From: GWE2-42-39 sp942493345
Lineage (GTDB): Bacteria > Bacteroidota > Bacteroidia > Bacteroidales > Prolixibacteraceae
Direction of reading: 5' to 3'
NCBI GenBank assembly: GCA_942493345.1
Contig: OW818695.1
Coordinates: forward strand, 2,666,001 to 2,730,000
Length of the DNA: 64,000 nt
Position numbers and translations under genes: made by a program. How positions within the stretch are numbered: position 1 is the first letter of the stretch; every line of letters begins with the position of its first letter. The notes beneath the pieces are model-generated. The model did not search any database. It worked only from the letters and a program-made list of their open reading frames with translations, and had not been told where the DNA came from. Positions 17,942 through 26,904 of this stretch are shown piece by piece.

Positions 17942-18391
17942 ATGTCTATAAATAAGTACGTCAGCGAAATAAAGTTCATCGACCACAATCAGGAGATTGT
18001 TTTCAATTACCTTTCAAATTTTGAAAATCTCTCAAAATACGTGAACGAAGGACTGCTTCAGAAAGTGACCGAACAAATTCCGCAAATAAAAATTTCCAAT
18101 TTCAGTTCGGATAAAGATTCGTGCAGTTTTCAGATTGCCGGACTTGGCCTTGCTGAAATCCGCATTACGGAACGGGAAGAATTCAGCTCGATAAAAATAG
18201 AAAGCAGCGGCGGTTTGCCCCTGAGCATCACTTTTTGGATTCAGCTGTTGCCGGTTGAAGCCTATAAATGCAAAATGCGGCTGACCCTTCATGCCGATAT
18301 GAGCATGATGATAAAAATGATGGTCAACAAAAAGCTGGAAGAAGGAATCAACCAGATTGCAGAAATACTGGCATGGCTTCCGTACAAATAA
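17942..18391 (+). CDS. SRPBCC (START-like) domain protein
   Basis: 149 residues with the layout of a Bet v 1/START-like fold: an N-terminal strand and a helix (SEIKFIDHNQEIVFNYLSNFENL), a curved sheet, and a long C-terminal helix (MVNKKLEEGINQIAEILAWLPYK). The function is unknown; such folds bind hydrophobic ligands. It follows pyrE, a pairing I recall from other Bacteroidota genomes, but a terminator lies between them and no own promoter was recognised. Confidence 0.7.
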   Translation: MSINKYVSEIKFIDHNQEIVFNYLSNFENLSKYVNEGLLQKVTEQIPQIKISNFSSDKDSCSFQIAGLGLAEIRITEREEFSSIKIESSGGLPLSITFWIQLLPVEAYKCKMRLTLHADMSMMIKMMVNKKLEEGINQIAEILAWLPYK

Positions 18392-18402
18392 TTGACGATT
18401 GC

Positions 18403-19983
18403 TTATTGATGTTTTGTTTTTCCTGAAGCAAAAAATAGGAAAAGCAGTCCGGCAACAAACACCGAAATACGCCCGATATAATCTCCGTGTCGGGCATAAA
18501 AAGTGAGGGTTTCATGGCTGCACAATTCCCCGGAAACGACCGTCCGCGTCCACCCGTTTGTTTTTTGCAACACATCGCCGCGCTGGTTGATGAATCCTGA
18601 AAACCCTGTATTTGCTGAACGTGCAATACTTCGGCGCATTTCGATGGCACGGAGCCGCGAGTACGAGAAATGCAAACCCGCGCCCGAACTTTGTTTCCAC
18701 CAGCCGTCGTTGGTCATTATCACAACATATTTGCCGCCTTGTTTGGTGAGGCCGCCGAGGTATTCGCCAAACATCGATTCGAAACAAATTAGCGGGCTCA
18801 ATTGCAAACTGTCGCCAATGCTGAAATTTGCAGGCGTTCCTGTTCCCAATCCGCCGGATGTGCCGCCCAGGTCGAAGAAAAAATTCTTCAGAAAACTAAA
18901 ATACCGGGTGAATGGAACTTTTTCGACCCCGCTTACCAAAATATTTTTGTGATAAATTTGAACCCGGCCTGAGGAATCGATCAATATGGCCGAGTTGTAT
19001 TCTTCGTATCGGGTTCTGCCATCGGCCAAAAGACGCGTGGTGCCGGTCGTTTTTTCGCTTTCAGAAAGAAGTTTTTTTGTGTTTGCCCCAACCACTATTT
19101 TTTTATCCGGAAATTGCGATGCCGCGTTTTTTAGTTGCTGAATTGCGGGAACTGCATCTGTCGAATCTTCCCAGAACGGGGCAAGCGCTGTTTCAGGGCC
19201 AACGATAACCGATGCACTTTTTGCTGAATCGATCAGCGAAAGCAGAATTCTCAATTGTTCGCTGGGGGGCATTTTGTCAAACTTCTCGGTGTACGGGTTT
19301 ATGTTCGGTTGCAAAACGGCAAATTGCAGCTTTTCGCCTTTTTCAGAATACGTGAAATACAAATACAGGGAAATTCCGATCGGAACAAGCAAAACGGCCA
19401 GTGCCGATGCGCTGTGCAGGAATGATATTTTTCTGCAATTCAGGAAAAATTTTGCCAGTTTGTAAATGAAGATGTTGACGATCAAAATCCAGAGCGAGCC
19501 GCCCAAAACACCGGTAAATTCGTACCACTGAACCATTTTTATCTGGTTGCCAAAAGCCCCGCCCAGTGTCATTCCCGGAAGTTGCATGTCCCAGTTCAGG
19601 TGCAGAAATTCGAACGCCAGCCACAGTGCAGCAAGGAAAACAAGCGCCCGATTTTCGTTGGTGCGCTTTTTAAACAAATGGTACAAGTACCAAATTGTTG
19701 CCATCAGAAAGGTGTTCAGGAATAAAAAAAGTGCCAGTCCTACTACGGTCGCGTAGCCCAGCCACCATGCAGAAAAAAGGTTCCAGAGAAAGAAACAGGC
19801 CAGGGTGTAATTCAGAAAAATGTACTTGCTGCTTTTTTCAGGCAGGCCGGAAAGATGGTCTTCGAGCAAAAGCAAAGGGACAAAACCCACGAAAAGCAAC
19901 CATCCGGGGAATTCGAAAAGCCACGGAATACTTAATAGTACAGCAGAAACAAACGGGTATAAAATATATTTTTTGCTTCTCAT
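18403..19983 (-). CDS. lnt: Apolipoprotein N-acyltransferase
   Basis: 526 residues. About seven hydrophobic segments in the first 210 are followed by a nitrilase-like domain and a last membrane segment near the C-terminus. The catalytic triad is in place: Glu264 (VGPETALAPF), Lys346 (YHKNILVSG) and Cys400 (LICFESMFGE). It adds the third acyl chain to the N-terminal Cys of lipoproteins at the periplasmic face of the inner membrane. That fits the many lipoproteins in this region. Its ATG overlaps the stop codon of the preceding metallophosphatase gene by one base, so the two are co-transcribed. Confidence 0.95.
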   Translation of the reverse strand: MRSKKYILYPFVSAVLLSIPWLFEFPGWLLFVGFVPLLLLEDHLSGLPEKSSKYIFLNYTLACFFLWNLFSAWWLGYATVVGLALFLFLNTFLMATIWYLYHLFKKRTNENRALVFLAALWLAFEFLHLNWDMQLPGMTLGGAFGNQIKMVQWYEFTGVLGGSLWILIVNIFIYKLAKFFLNCRKISFLHSASALAVLLVPIGISLYLYFTYSEKGEKLQFAVLQPNINPYTEKFDKMPPSEQLRILLSLIDSAKSASVIVGPETALAPFWEDSTDAVPAIQQLKNAASQFPDKKIVVGANTKKLLSESEKTTGTTRLLADGRTRYEEYNSAILIDSSGRVQIYHKNILVSGVEKVPFTRYFSFLKNFFFDLGGTSGGLGTGTPANFSIGDSLQLSPLICFESMFGEYLGGLTKQGGKYVVIMTNDGWWKQSSGAGLHFSYSRLRAIEMRRSIARSANTGFSGFINQRGDVLQKTNGWTRTVVSGELCSHETLTFYARHGDYIGRISVFVAGLLFLFFASGKTKHQ

Positions 19984-20900
19984 TACTCGTTTTTACGCGA
20001 GGTTGAAACGGCCGTTTTTACTTTCCGGTCGCGGTCGAACACAAAATCGATTTGTCCCAGCAATAACGCGCCAAACCCGGCCTGATTGATAATCACCGGC
20101 TTCCCGGCGGCATTTTTTACCCGGATGGCATCGTCTAAAAATGTATGCGTATGACCGCCGATAATTAAGTCGGTGTGGCTGGTTTCGCCGGCAATAATTT
20201 TATCCGAAACTTTTTTCTCCTCGTATTCCAGTCCCAGGTGCGACAAGCAAATAACCAAATCGCATTTTTTCTCTTCTTTCAGGAATAATTCCATTTTTCG
20301 GGCAGTTTTTACCGGGTCGAGGTAACGGGTTTCCTGAAAATTCTTTTTCGTAACCAGCCCGTCGAGTTCGATCCCGAGCGCGTACAAGCCAATTTTAATG
20401 CCTTCTTTTACAAAGGTTTTGTGGGTTAGAAATGAATTGCGGAGGATTGTATCTGAGAAATCGTAATTGCTCGATATGATCGAAAAATTTGCAAACGGCA
20501 GTGCTTCCTTGATTCCCTCCAGCCCATTGTCGAATTCGTGGTTCCCGATAGTTCCGGCATTGTAGCCCATTTTGCTCATTATTTTCAGCACCAGTTCGCC
20601 TTTGTAATAATTAAAATAAGGCGTTCCCTGGAACATGTCGCCCGCATCGAACAAAAAAGTGTTGGGGTTTTTGGCCCTGAGTTGTTCAACAATTCCCGAC
20701 AAACGGGTCATTCCACCCTGGCCTTTGTTGCGCGAATCCGACTCGGGAAACGGTTCGATGTGGCAATGAATGTCGTTGGTGTGCAGAATGCTGATCCGCA
20801 CCAAATCATCTTTTGCATAAACGCTCCCGGGGTATTGTGCCGCGATAAAACCAACGCTTCCCCAAGCCAGTTGCTGAATAAATTTCCTCCGGCTACTCAT
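19983..20900 (-). CDS. 5'-nucleotidase-type metallophosphatase (N-terminal domain only)
   Basis: 305 residues. A twin-arginine-like signal (SSRRKFIQQLAWGSVGF) is followed by a calcineurin-like fold with all metal-binding motifs: HTNDIHCHIEP, DAGDMFQGTPY, GNHEFDNG, CLSHLG and GGHTHTF. It lacks the C-terminal substrate-binding domain of UshA; that domain is encoded by the overlapping gene just upstream (20893-21645). The two proteins probably form a split periplasmic 5'-nucleotidase. Confidence 0.9.
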   Translation of the reverse strand: MSSRRKFIQQLAWGSVGFIAAQYPGSVYAKDDLVRISILHTNDIHCHIEPFPESDSRNKGQGGMTRLSGIVEQLRAKNPNTFLFDAGDMFQGTPYFNYYKGELVLKIMSKMGYNAGTIGNHEFDNGLEGIKEALPFANFSIISSNYDFSDTILRNSFLTHKTFVKEGIKIGLYALGIELDGLVTKKNFQETRYLDPVKTARKMELFLKEEKKCDLVICLSHLGLEYEEKKVSDKIIAGETSHTDLIIGGHTHTFLDDAIRVKNAAGKPVIINQAGFGALLLGQIDFVFDRDRKVKTAVSTSRKNE

Positions 20901-21645
20901 AAAATATCCTCCCGTCGGTTTTTGATGAAATATGTTGCCCGTTTTTTGTTTTGTTTTCCATGTATCTGATGATTATATCCCGAATGGTAATTCCGGGAGA
21001 AACAAATGATTCCGGGTTGGCAAGCATGTCCATGTTATCGCCGCCGCTTGCGATATAATCGTTGGTAACAATCCAGTACGATTTTCCTGGGTCGAACTTT
21101 TCGCCACCGACCAGCAGGCTCGAAACCGATTTGTTTTTTATCCCGAGTTTTATCCCGGCTACGCCGTCCCCGTCGCGTTCGGCAATTATGTCTGCCAGTT
21201 TCCGGAAATTACTTCCTGAAATTTTCAGCAGTACCATCGTGTTTTCAAACGGCATGAGTTCGAAAACATGTTGCATTGTTATTTTTCCTTTCGGTAATGT
21301 GGATCGGATTCCGCCATAATTGACGTATGCCGCTACCGGCAGATCAAGTTTGTTTTTTTTGCAATACTCCCGGCCTCCTTCCAGCAACACGTCGGCCATG
21401 AAATTGCTCATGCTGCTTTCGGGTTTTTCTTTCACCATTTCGACGTCGGAAATCGCCAGTACCCGCGACATGTCGGCATCCAGCTTTTGTTTGTACGGAT
21501 TCAGCAGTTTTAGCAGTTCCGGGTTTTCTCCGGCAACCGAGCTGGTTACTGATGTGTTTTTTGTCGTTGTTTCAACAACCGGATAAAATGTCGAACAGGA
21601 AACGACAATGAACAGAATGAGCGATAGCAGAATGTTTTTTATCAT
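20893..21645 (-). CDS. 5'-nucleotidase C-terminal domain lipoprotein
   Basis: 250 residues with a lipoprotein signal (LLSLILFIVVSCS, Cys about 17). The body matches the UshA C-terminal domain: SNFMADVLLEGG, YVNYGGIRSTLPKG, LMPFENTMVLLKISG and NDYIASGGDNM. It supplies substrate recognition but no metal site. It overlaps the metallophosphatase gene by 8 bases, and lnt follows, making a three-gene unit. Confidence 0.9.
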   Translation of the reverse strand: MIKNILLSLILFIVVSCSTFYPVVETTTKNTSVTSSVAGENPELLKLLNPYKQKLDADMSRVLAISDVEMVKEKPESSMSNFMADVLLEGGREYCKKNKLDLPVAAYVNYGGIRSTLPKGKITMQHVFELMPFENTMVLLKISGSNFRKLADIIAERDGDGVAGIKLGIKNKSVSSLLVGGEKFDPGKSYWIVTNDYIASGGDNMDMLANPESFVSPGITIRDIIIRYMENKTKNGQHISSKTDGRIFYE

Positions 21646-21725
21646 AGTCGGAGCATCCTTTATTTGGGTTAATAAATATCGGATAAATATTTGATTTTTG
21701 TCCGGGGCAGGTTTCGTTTTCCTGT

Positions 21726-21733
21726 TAAATTTG
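21726..21733 (+). promoter_or_regulatory. -7 box of the amidase gene
   Basis: TAAATTTG fits TAnnTTTG. A TTTG lies at 21697-21700, 25 bases upstream, slightly beyond the usual spacing. The leader would be about 48 bases. Confidence 0.4.
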
Positions 21734-21787
21734 TTAGGTAGCTGAAAACAAACCGAAAATGGTTCGGTTTTATATTATTCGACACGG

Positions 21788-22834
21788 ATGAGCATTCAAA
21801 TATTTCGGAACATTAAAATTACTTCATTCATTCTGACCACACTCCTGTTTTTTGTGTCGTTTGGTAGTTTTTCCCAGGACTATAAAACCGTAAAGACACA
21901 AACGGGCGATGGGATTTATTCGTTGTTACGACGTCACGGGGTCCCGGTTTCCGAATACAAAAGTTTTATAGAGATCAACCAGAAAATGCTTGGGAAAAAC
22001 AACGAACTGATTGCCGGACGTTCCTATAAATTGCCGGTTGCCGACAGCCAGCCCGAGAAAACCAATCAGGAAGCGGGCAAGCCAACCAATGGCAATAAAG
22101 TGCAAACGCATAAAATTTTTGGCCCGAAATACGAACGTGTAATGGTTCTCGACAACCAGTTAAAAGGAGCGGTTTATTACCTGAAAAGCGGGCACGGCGG
22201 CCCCGATCCGGGGGCAATCGGGAAATACGGGAACCACCTTTTGTGCGAAGATGAATACGCATACGATGTTACCCTCCGTCTGGCGAGAACCCTGATTGAA
22301 CATGGTGCCACTGTTTATATGATTGTTCAGGATCCCAATGACGGCATCCGGGACGAAAGTTTCCTGAAACCAGATAAAGATGAGGTGTGTTATCCGAATC
22401 AGCCCATTCCGGCCAAACAATTGAGCCGGCTTTACCAGCGAAAAGATGCGGTGAATAATCTGTACATGAAAAACAAGGGCAGTTTTCAGCGGTTTGTCGT
22501 TATTCATGTCGATTCGCGGAGCAAAGGAGAAAATATTGATGTGTTTTTTTACTACGACGAACGGAGCAATACCGGGAAAAAGCTGGCTGAAAACCTGATG
22601 CAAACGTTCGATAGTAAATACCGCCAGCACCAGCCTGGGCGCGGGTACCACGGGTCTGTCTCGGCGCGAAACCTGTACGTGATAAAGAATTCGTATCCTC
22701 CGGCTGTTTTTGTCGAATTGGGGAATATCAACCACACGCGCGACCAGCAACGTTTTATTCAGAAAGACAACCGGCAGGCGGTCGCCAAATGGCTCTACGA
22801 AGGGCTTGTTGTAGATTTTGGCAACAACAAATAA
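21788..22834 (+). CDS. N-acetylmuramoyl-L-alanine amidase with LysM-like domain
   Basis: 348 residues. The signal peptide ends near FGSFSQ (about 30). A LysM-like domain (TGDGIYSLLRRHGVPV...GRSYKLP) spans about 35-85, then an Amidase_3 domain at about 125-345. Zinc ligands and catalytic residues are visible: His in SGHGGPDPGA, Glu in LLCEDEYAYD, His in VVIHVDSRS and Glu in FVELGNINH. It cuts the bond between muramic acid and the stem peptide of peptidoglycan, for cell separation or remodelling. Confidence 0.92.
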   Translation: MSIQIFRNIKITSFILTTLLFFVSFGSFSQDYKTVKTQTGDGIYSLLRRHGVPVSEYKSFIEINQKMLGKNNELIAGRSYKLPVADSQPEKTNQEAGKPTNGNKVQTHKIFGPKYERVMVLDNQLKGAVYYLKSGHGGPDPGAIGKYGNHLLCEDEYAYDVTLRLARTLIEHGATVYMIVQDPNDGIRDESFLKPDKDEVCYPNQPIPAKQLSRLYQRKDAVNNLYMKNKGSFQRFVVIHVDSRSKGENIDVFFYYDERSNTGKKLAENLMQTFDSKYRQHQPGRGYHGSVSARNLYVIKNSYPPAVFVELGNINHTRDQQRFIQKDNRQAVAKWLYEGLVVDFGNNK

Positions 22835-22845
22835 AGTAGCTTTTT

Positions 22846-23388
22846 TCAGAATTCGAAATCGTCTCTTTCAAACTGTAGATAGCGGGCCGATAGATGGCCC
22901 ATTAATTTTCCGAAACTTTGAAAAGAAAGCAAAGTCGACGGGTTTATTTCTTTTTTTTGCAAGCGCATCATCATCAAACTGTAAAGGCCATTCAAACAGG
23001 TTTCCACGTCCGAACAGGCTTCTTGTTTCATTTTTAACCTGAATTCGTCAATCAGCGGCTGAATTTGCATGAACCAAGCAGAGTAGCCCGGATCAGCACC
23101 TGTTTCAATCAATTTCAGATGAAATTCATCCAGATCGTTCACGATATTTTTCAGCATTTGAAGATGGCCTGCATCCTGCAAATGCTCTTTTTCCATCATC
23201 GTCAGCAAATTGTGGTACCAGTTTTTTATCTCTTCGCGGGTCGCTTCATCGACCTGGAACCGGGCAATATAATCGACCTCTATTTTTTCAATCTTGAAAC
23301 CAAAAGTCCGGATCAAATCCTCGACTTGCCACATGTAAAGAATGTATTCGGCAAGATTGGTTTTTTGTTTTTCTTTGGCAATAATCAT
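22846..23388 (-). CDS. DUF4924 family protein
   Basis: 180 residues, almost wholly helical, without signal peptide or membrane segment. The N-terminus (MIIAKEKQKTNLAEYILYMWQVEDLIR) is the conserved signature of DUF4924, a family I know only from Bacteroidota. Function unknown. It is the last gene of the minus-strand prs-rplY-pth-S4 run, with 23 bases to the S4 gene. Confidence 0.8.
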   Translation of the reverse strand: MIIAKEKQKTNLAEYILYMWQVEDLIRTFGFKIEKIEVDYIARFQVDEATREEIKNWYHNLLTMMEKEHLQDAGHLQMLKNIVNDLDEFHLKLIETGADPGYSAWFMQIQPLIDEFRLKMKQEACSDVETCLNGLYSLMMMRLQKKEINPSTLLSFQSFGKLMGHLSARYLQFERDDFEF

Positions 23389-23411
23389 GAGTTTGCTTCC
23401 GCTTGATGCAA

Positions 23412-23789
23412 TTACAGTTCAAAAAAATCATCGAGGTCGCGCCGTTCTTTTTTGGTTGGACGGCCAGCTCCTTTTTCGCGCTGAAACCAGCTCATGTGTT
23501 TTTGCATTTCCAGAATTTCGAGCTGTTCGGGTGGCGTGATGTCCCGGACAAAACCTTCAACCAGTTTGGCGGCCATTCTTTTTTCTGAAATGGCAAGCAC
23601 TTCATAGCTGCGGACAATGGGGGGCTTCCGGATTTGAATTTTATCGCCAATTTTCACTTCGCGCGAAGCTTTGGCTGGCATTCCGTCAATCATTACCCGG
23701 CCTTTTCCACATTCTTCGGTAGCAAGGCTTCGTGTTTTGTACAGGCGCACTGCCCACAGCCATTTGTCGATGCGGACCTTATTGTCCAT
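23412..23789 (-). CDS. RNA-binding S4 domain protein (Hsp15-like)
   Basis: 125 residues. The S4 domain occupies about 5-65 (RIDKWLWAVRLYKTRSLATE, RVMIDGMPAKASREVKIGD). The basic, charged C-terminal tail (REKGAGRPTKKERRDLDDF) is typical of Hsp15/HslR-like proteins that rescue stalled 50S-peptidyl-tRNA complexes. Its first 11 bases overlap the end of pth, suggesting coupled translation of two proteins in peptidyl-tRNA rescue. Confidence 0.88.
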   Translation of the reverse strand: MDNKVRIDKWLWAVRLYKTRSLATEECGKGRVMIDGMPAKASREVKIGDKIQIRKPPIVRSYEVLAISEKRMAAKLVEGFVRDITPPEQLEILEMQKHMSWFQREKGAGRPTKKERRDLDDFFEL

Positions 23790-24357
23790 TTTGTTTCCGC
23801 TGGTTAAACTGGTTCATTGTCATAGTAATGCCGACCGTGCCAAAACTGTGGATAATATCGATGCATTTATCCGTCAGGAACGGAAGTTCTTTTGCCTCTT
23901 CTTTGCTCCATTTGCTCAACACGTAGTCGACTTGCTGACCCTGCCTGAAATTGTCGCCAATGCCAAAGCGAAGGCGTGCATAATCCTGTCGTCCCAACGT
24001 TTGGTTGATATTTTTCAGGCCATTGTGGCCGGCATCGCTTCCTTTGGCCCGAAGGCGCAGTGTCCCGAACGGAAGGGAGAGGTCGTCGGTCAGCACAAGC
24101 AGGTTTTCAATCGGGATATTTTCTTTTTGAAGCCAATAGTTGACCGCTTTTCCACTGAGGTTCATAAACGTGGTTGGCTTCAGCAAAATGAAGATGCGCG
24201 ATTTGTATTTGTATTCGGCAACCCAGCCGTAACGCTGGTCGCTAAAAACAACATTGGACGCACTGGCTAGCGCGTCCAATATTTTATATCCTATGTTGTG
24301 ACGGGTATTTTCATAATCGACACCCGGATTTCCAAGTCCTGTAATCAGGTATTTCAT
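23779..24357 (-). CDS. pth: Peptidyl-tRNA hydrolase
   Basis: 192 residues, normal length. Active-site residues are conserved with the same numbering as the classical enzyme: Asn10 in GLGNPG and His20 in ENTRHNIGY. TDDLSLPFG and GHNGLKN are also present. It cleaves peptidyl-tRNA released from stalled ribosomes and is essential. It lies between rplY and the S4 gene. Confidence 0.96.
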   Translation of the reverse strand: MKYLITGLGNPGVDYENTRHNIGYKILDALASASNVVFSDQRYGWVAEYKYKSRIFILLKPTTFMNLSGKAVNYWLQKENIPIENLLVLTDDLSLPFGTLRLRAKGSDAGHNGLKNINQTLGRQDYARLRFGIGDNFRQGQQVDYVLSKWSKEEAKELPFLTDKCIDIIHSFGTVGITMTMNQFNQRKQNGQ

Positions 24358-24433
24358 CTGTATATTCTTTCAATGTTCCCTGATACAATTACCGTATCTC
24401 GTTAACTTTCAAAAAAGAATCAACAAATCAGCT

Positions 24434-25009
24434 TTACTTGCCACCTGTTGATGCAGCAGCTTTTGCAGCTCTTGTAACCACGATGGTAACTACTGGAATT
24501 GATTTTGCATTAAGGAATTCAATGTTTTCCATTTTCAATTCACTTACTTTAACGCTTTGTCCCAGATCAAGAGCATCAATATTTACAGGAATTACATCCG
24601 GTAAATTCTGAGGAAGGGCTTTTACTTTCAGGCGGCGAAGGTTCAATTTCATTTTACCCCCTTTGCGCATCCCTTCGGCATATCCCTGAATTTTTATCGG
24701 AATTTCAATTTTAATCGGTTTATCTTCTGACAACTGAAGGAAATCAACATGCAGGATTTCATCTTCAATGGCATGGAATTGAACATCCTGAACGATGGAT
24801 TTAGTGACAACGCCATCAACATCAACGTCTACCAGGTACACATTGGGTGTGTACAATAACTTTTTAAAATCTTTTGAATTTGCATAAAAGTGAACAGGTT
24901 CCTGACCTCCGTAAAGAACACACGGCACTTTACCTTCAACTCTTAATTTTTTGGAATCTTTCTTTCCAGTGGCTTCCCTTTTGGAGCCTTTAATTTCGAT
25001 TGTCTTCAT
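24434..25009 (-). CDS. rplY: 50S ribosomal protein L25/general stress protein Ctc
   Basis: 191 residues from the ATG at 25009. The longer frame to 25084 adds 25 residues unlike the family, whereas MKTIEIKGSKREATGKK is the standard start. It has the L25 5S rRNA-binding domain (VPCVLYGGQEPVHF) and the C-terminal TL5 domain typical of the Ctc form, ending in Ala/Lys-rich residues. It binds 5S rRNA in the large subunit. It follows prs, a conserved order in many bacteria. Confidence 0.95.
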   Translation of the reverse strand: MKTIEIKGSKREATGKKDSKKLRVEGKVPCVLYGGQEPVHFYANSKDFKKLLYTPNVYLVDVDVDGVVTKSIVQDVQFHAIEDEILHVDFLQLSEDKPIKIEIPIKIQGYAEGMRKGGKMKLNLRRLKVKALPQNLPDVIPVNIDALDLGQSVKVSELKMENIEFLNAKSIPVVTIVVTRAAKAAASTGGK

Positions 25010-25118
25010 TTTTTTTAATTCTTTTAAGATTATGGTACTCAGCTTTTCCCGAATTATCCGGGTGAACAGCATGCATAACCGCACTGCTTTTCAGCAAAAG
25101 CGGTGCAAATATATAAAT

Positions 25119-26057
25119 TTAACTGTAATACATCGAACTAATCGATTGATTTTTATAGACCCGCGTAATTGCCTCTCCAAAAGCTTCAGCCGTTGTGATG
25201 TATTTAATTTTATCTGATTCTTTGCGCGGAGGAATAGAGTCGGTAAAATACACTTCTTTCAACGCCGATTTCTCAATGTTTTCGTACGCATTGCCCGACA
25301 ATACACCGTGTGCGGCAAACGCGCGTACACTGTTTGCTCCTTTTTGCATCATCAGGTCGGCGGCTTTTGAAATGGTGCCTGCGGTATCAATCATGTCGTC
25401 GACAATAATCACATCTTTGTTTTTTACATCGCCAATCAGGGTCATCGAACCAACAACATTGGCTTTTGCTCTCGATTTGTGACAGATAACCATGTCTGTC
25501 CCCAACATTTTTGAATAGGTGTTGGCGCGTTTGGTGCCACCAACATCAGGCGAAGCAATAACCAGGTTGTCGAGCCCCATTTTACTGATAAAAGGGACAA
25601 ACAGCGAAGAGGCATACAGGTGATCGACGGGTACGTTAAAGAAACCTTGTATCTGATCGGCATGTAAATCCATGGTAATTACCCGGTGAACCCCGGCAGC
25701 CGATAAAAGGTCGGCCATCAGTTTGGCTCCGATTGATACCCTCGGTTTATCTTTGCGATCCTGACGAGCGTACCCGAAATAAGGGACAACCGCGATGATT
25801 TTATAGGCCGAAGCACGTTTCGCAGCATCAATCATCAGCAACAGCTCAAGCAGGTTGTCTGCCGGCGGGCGGGTCGATTGTACGATAAATACGTGCGACC
25901 CCCGGATGGTTTCTTCATAACAAGGTTCAACCTCGCCGTCGGAAAAAACCGGGCATGACGATTTTCCCAGGGGAACCCCCAGGCTGTCGCAAATTTTGGT
26001 TGTTAGATAATTAGTAGAAGTACACGAAAAAATTTGTAGCGGAGCTTGTTTTGACAT
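25119..26057 (-). CDS. prs: Ribose-phosphate pyrophosphokinase
   Basis: 312 residues, normal length. The catalytic and PRPP-binding motifs are intact: DLHADQIQGFF, SPDVGGTKRAN and VIIVDDMIDTAGTI, plus the ATP-site YARQDRKDKPR. It makes PRPP from ribose-5-phosphate and ATP, feeding pyrE in this window and purine, His, Trp and NAD synthesis. It is the first gene of the minus-strand run to DUF4924, with a promoter box at 26095-26102. Confidence 0.97.
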   Translation of the reverse strand: MSKQAPLQIFSCTSTNYLTTKICDSLGVPLGKSSCPVFSDGEVEPCYEETIRGSHVFIVQSTRPPADNLLELLLMIDAAKRASAYKIIAVVPYFGYARQDRKDKPRVSIGAKLMADLLSAAGVHRVITMDLHADQIQGFFNVPVDHLYASSLFVPFISKMGLDNLVIASPDVGGTKRANTYSKMLGTDMVICHKSRAKANVVGSMTLIGDVKNKDVIIVDDMIDTAGTISKAADLMMQKGANSVRAFAAHGVLSGNAYENIEKSALKEVYFTDSIPPRKESDKIKYITTAEAFGEAITRVYKNQSISSMYYS

Positions 26058-26094
26058 TTCTTCCTGTTTAAATTTTATGTCCTGGAATTGCGCG

Positions 26095-26102
26095 CAAAGG
26101 TA
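26095..26102 (-). promoter_or_regulatory. -7 box of the prs promoter
   Basis: TACCTTTG on the minus strand matches TAnnTTTG. The predicted leader is about 31 bases. No -33 element at the standard distance was recognised. Confidence 0.5.
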
Positions 26103-26489
26103 AAAAAATCTTTAAACAATCGTTCTTGATCAAGATACAAGTTAAAACATTTCGTATGAAAAACAATAAAGAGAATATCCGTGTATTTAAAAATATCAGA
26201 TTAAAATCAACAGCATTGTCAATCGATTTTGGGATAACGGGCAATATTGTACTGATAAACAAAAGACTGGTTTTGATAGCCGAAAAGTAGTGTTTGAAAT
26301 AAAAAGGTGCTGTTTATGCAGCATCCAGATCGAAAAACTACCGTTTCAAAAACAAAAATCATATCAATAATCTATATAGTCGTTCCTTGAAAAGGTGCGA
26401 AGGTATTGATTACTAACGCTGTTTTGTTGATTTCGTACGGGGTTAATATGAAATTAATTGCAGGATTTTTAGCAATTTAGCGAAAAACC
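26103..26489. other. Gap between housekeeping block and decayed region
   Basis: AT-rich, with no ORF of substance on either strand and no recognised repeat. It marks the change from conserved housekeeping genes on the left to accessory glycan genes on the right, and probably contains the eroded edge of the neighbouring insertion element. Confidence 0.4.
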
Positions 26490-26872
26490 ATGCAGAAATA
26501 TGATCGAAAAAAACAAACAACAGGGAAAATGGATTTTTTATATCAGACGTTAAAAGATCAATTAAACCCCAAACATCCGCTGTACCAGCTGGCTAATACC
26601 ATTGACTGGGAATCGGTCGATCTGACTTTGTGGAATATTACATTGATTTTTGGTGGCCGGACAAATCTGTCCGGTTGATGGTTTTACTTTTGATTCTAAA
26701 GCAATTGGACAACCTGAGCGATGAGACTGTTGTTTCCAAATGGGTCGAGAACCCGTATTGCCAGTATTCTAGCGGGGAAACCCATTTTCAGTGGTTGATG
26801 CCCTGAAACCCTAGCGAACTGGCCTATTTTCGCCACCGTGTCGGGAAGGAAGGGATCGAGAAGATTTTTTAA
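26490..26872 (+). pseudogene. IS5-family transposase fragment (N-terminal part)
   Basis: The first 62 codons read MQKYDRKKQTTGK...LYQLANTIDWESVD, the N-terminal helix of IS5/InsH-type transposases, and end early at TGA after GGRTNLSG. Another frame, from about 26675, continues as RLMVLLLILKQLDNLSDETV, then VSKWVENPYCQYSSGETHFQ with an internal TGA in WLMP*NPSELAYF, and ends EKIF at 26872. This is the DUF772 domain. The catalytic DDE region is absent. So there are one frameshift or deletion, one nonsense codon, and a truncation: the element is dead. Confidence 0.8.
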
Positions 26873-26904
26873 GGATTGACTAACTAACAGACAAAACCAA
26901 TATA

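Noticed and set aside
22160..22750. 196-codon minus-strand ORF
   Set aside because: It is antisense to the well-supported amidase gene, and its translation has no family resemblance.
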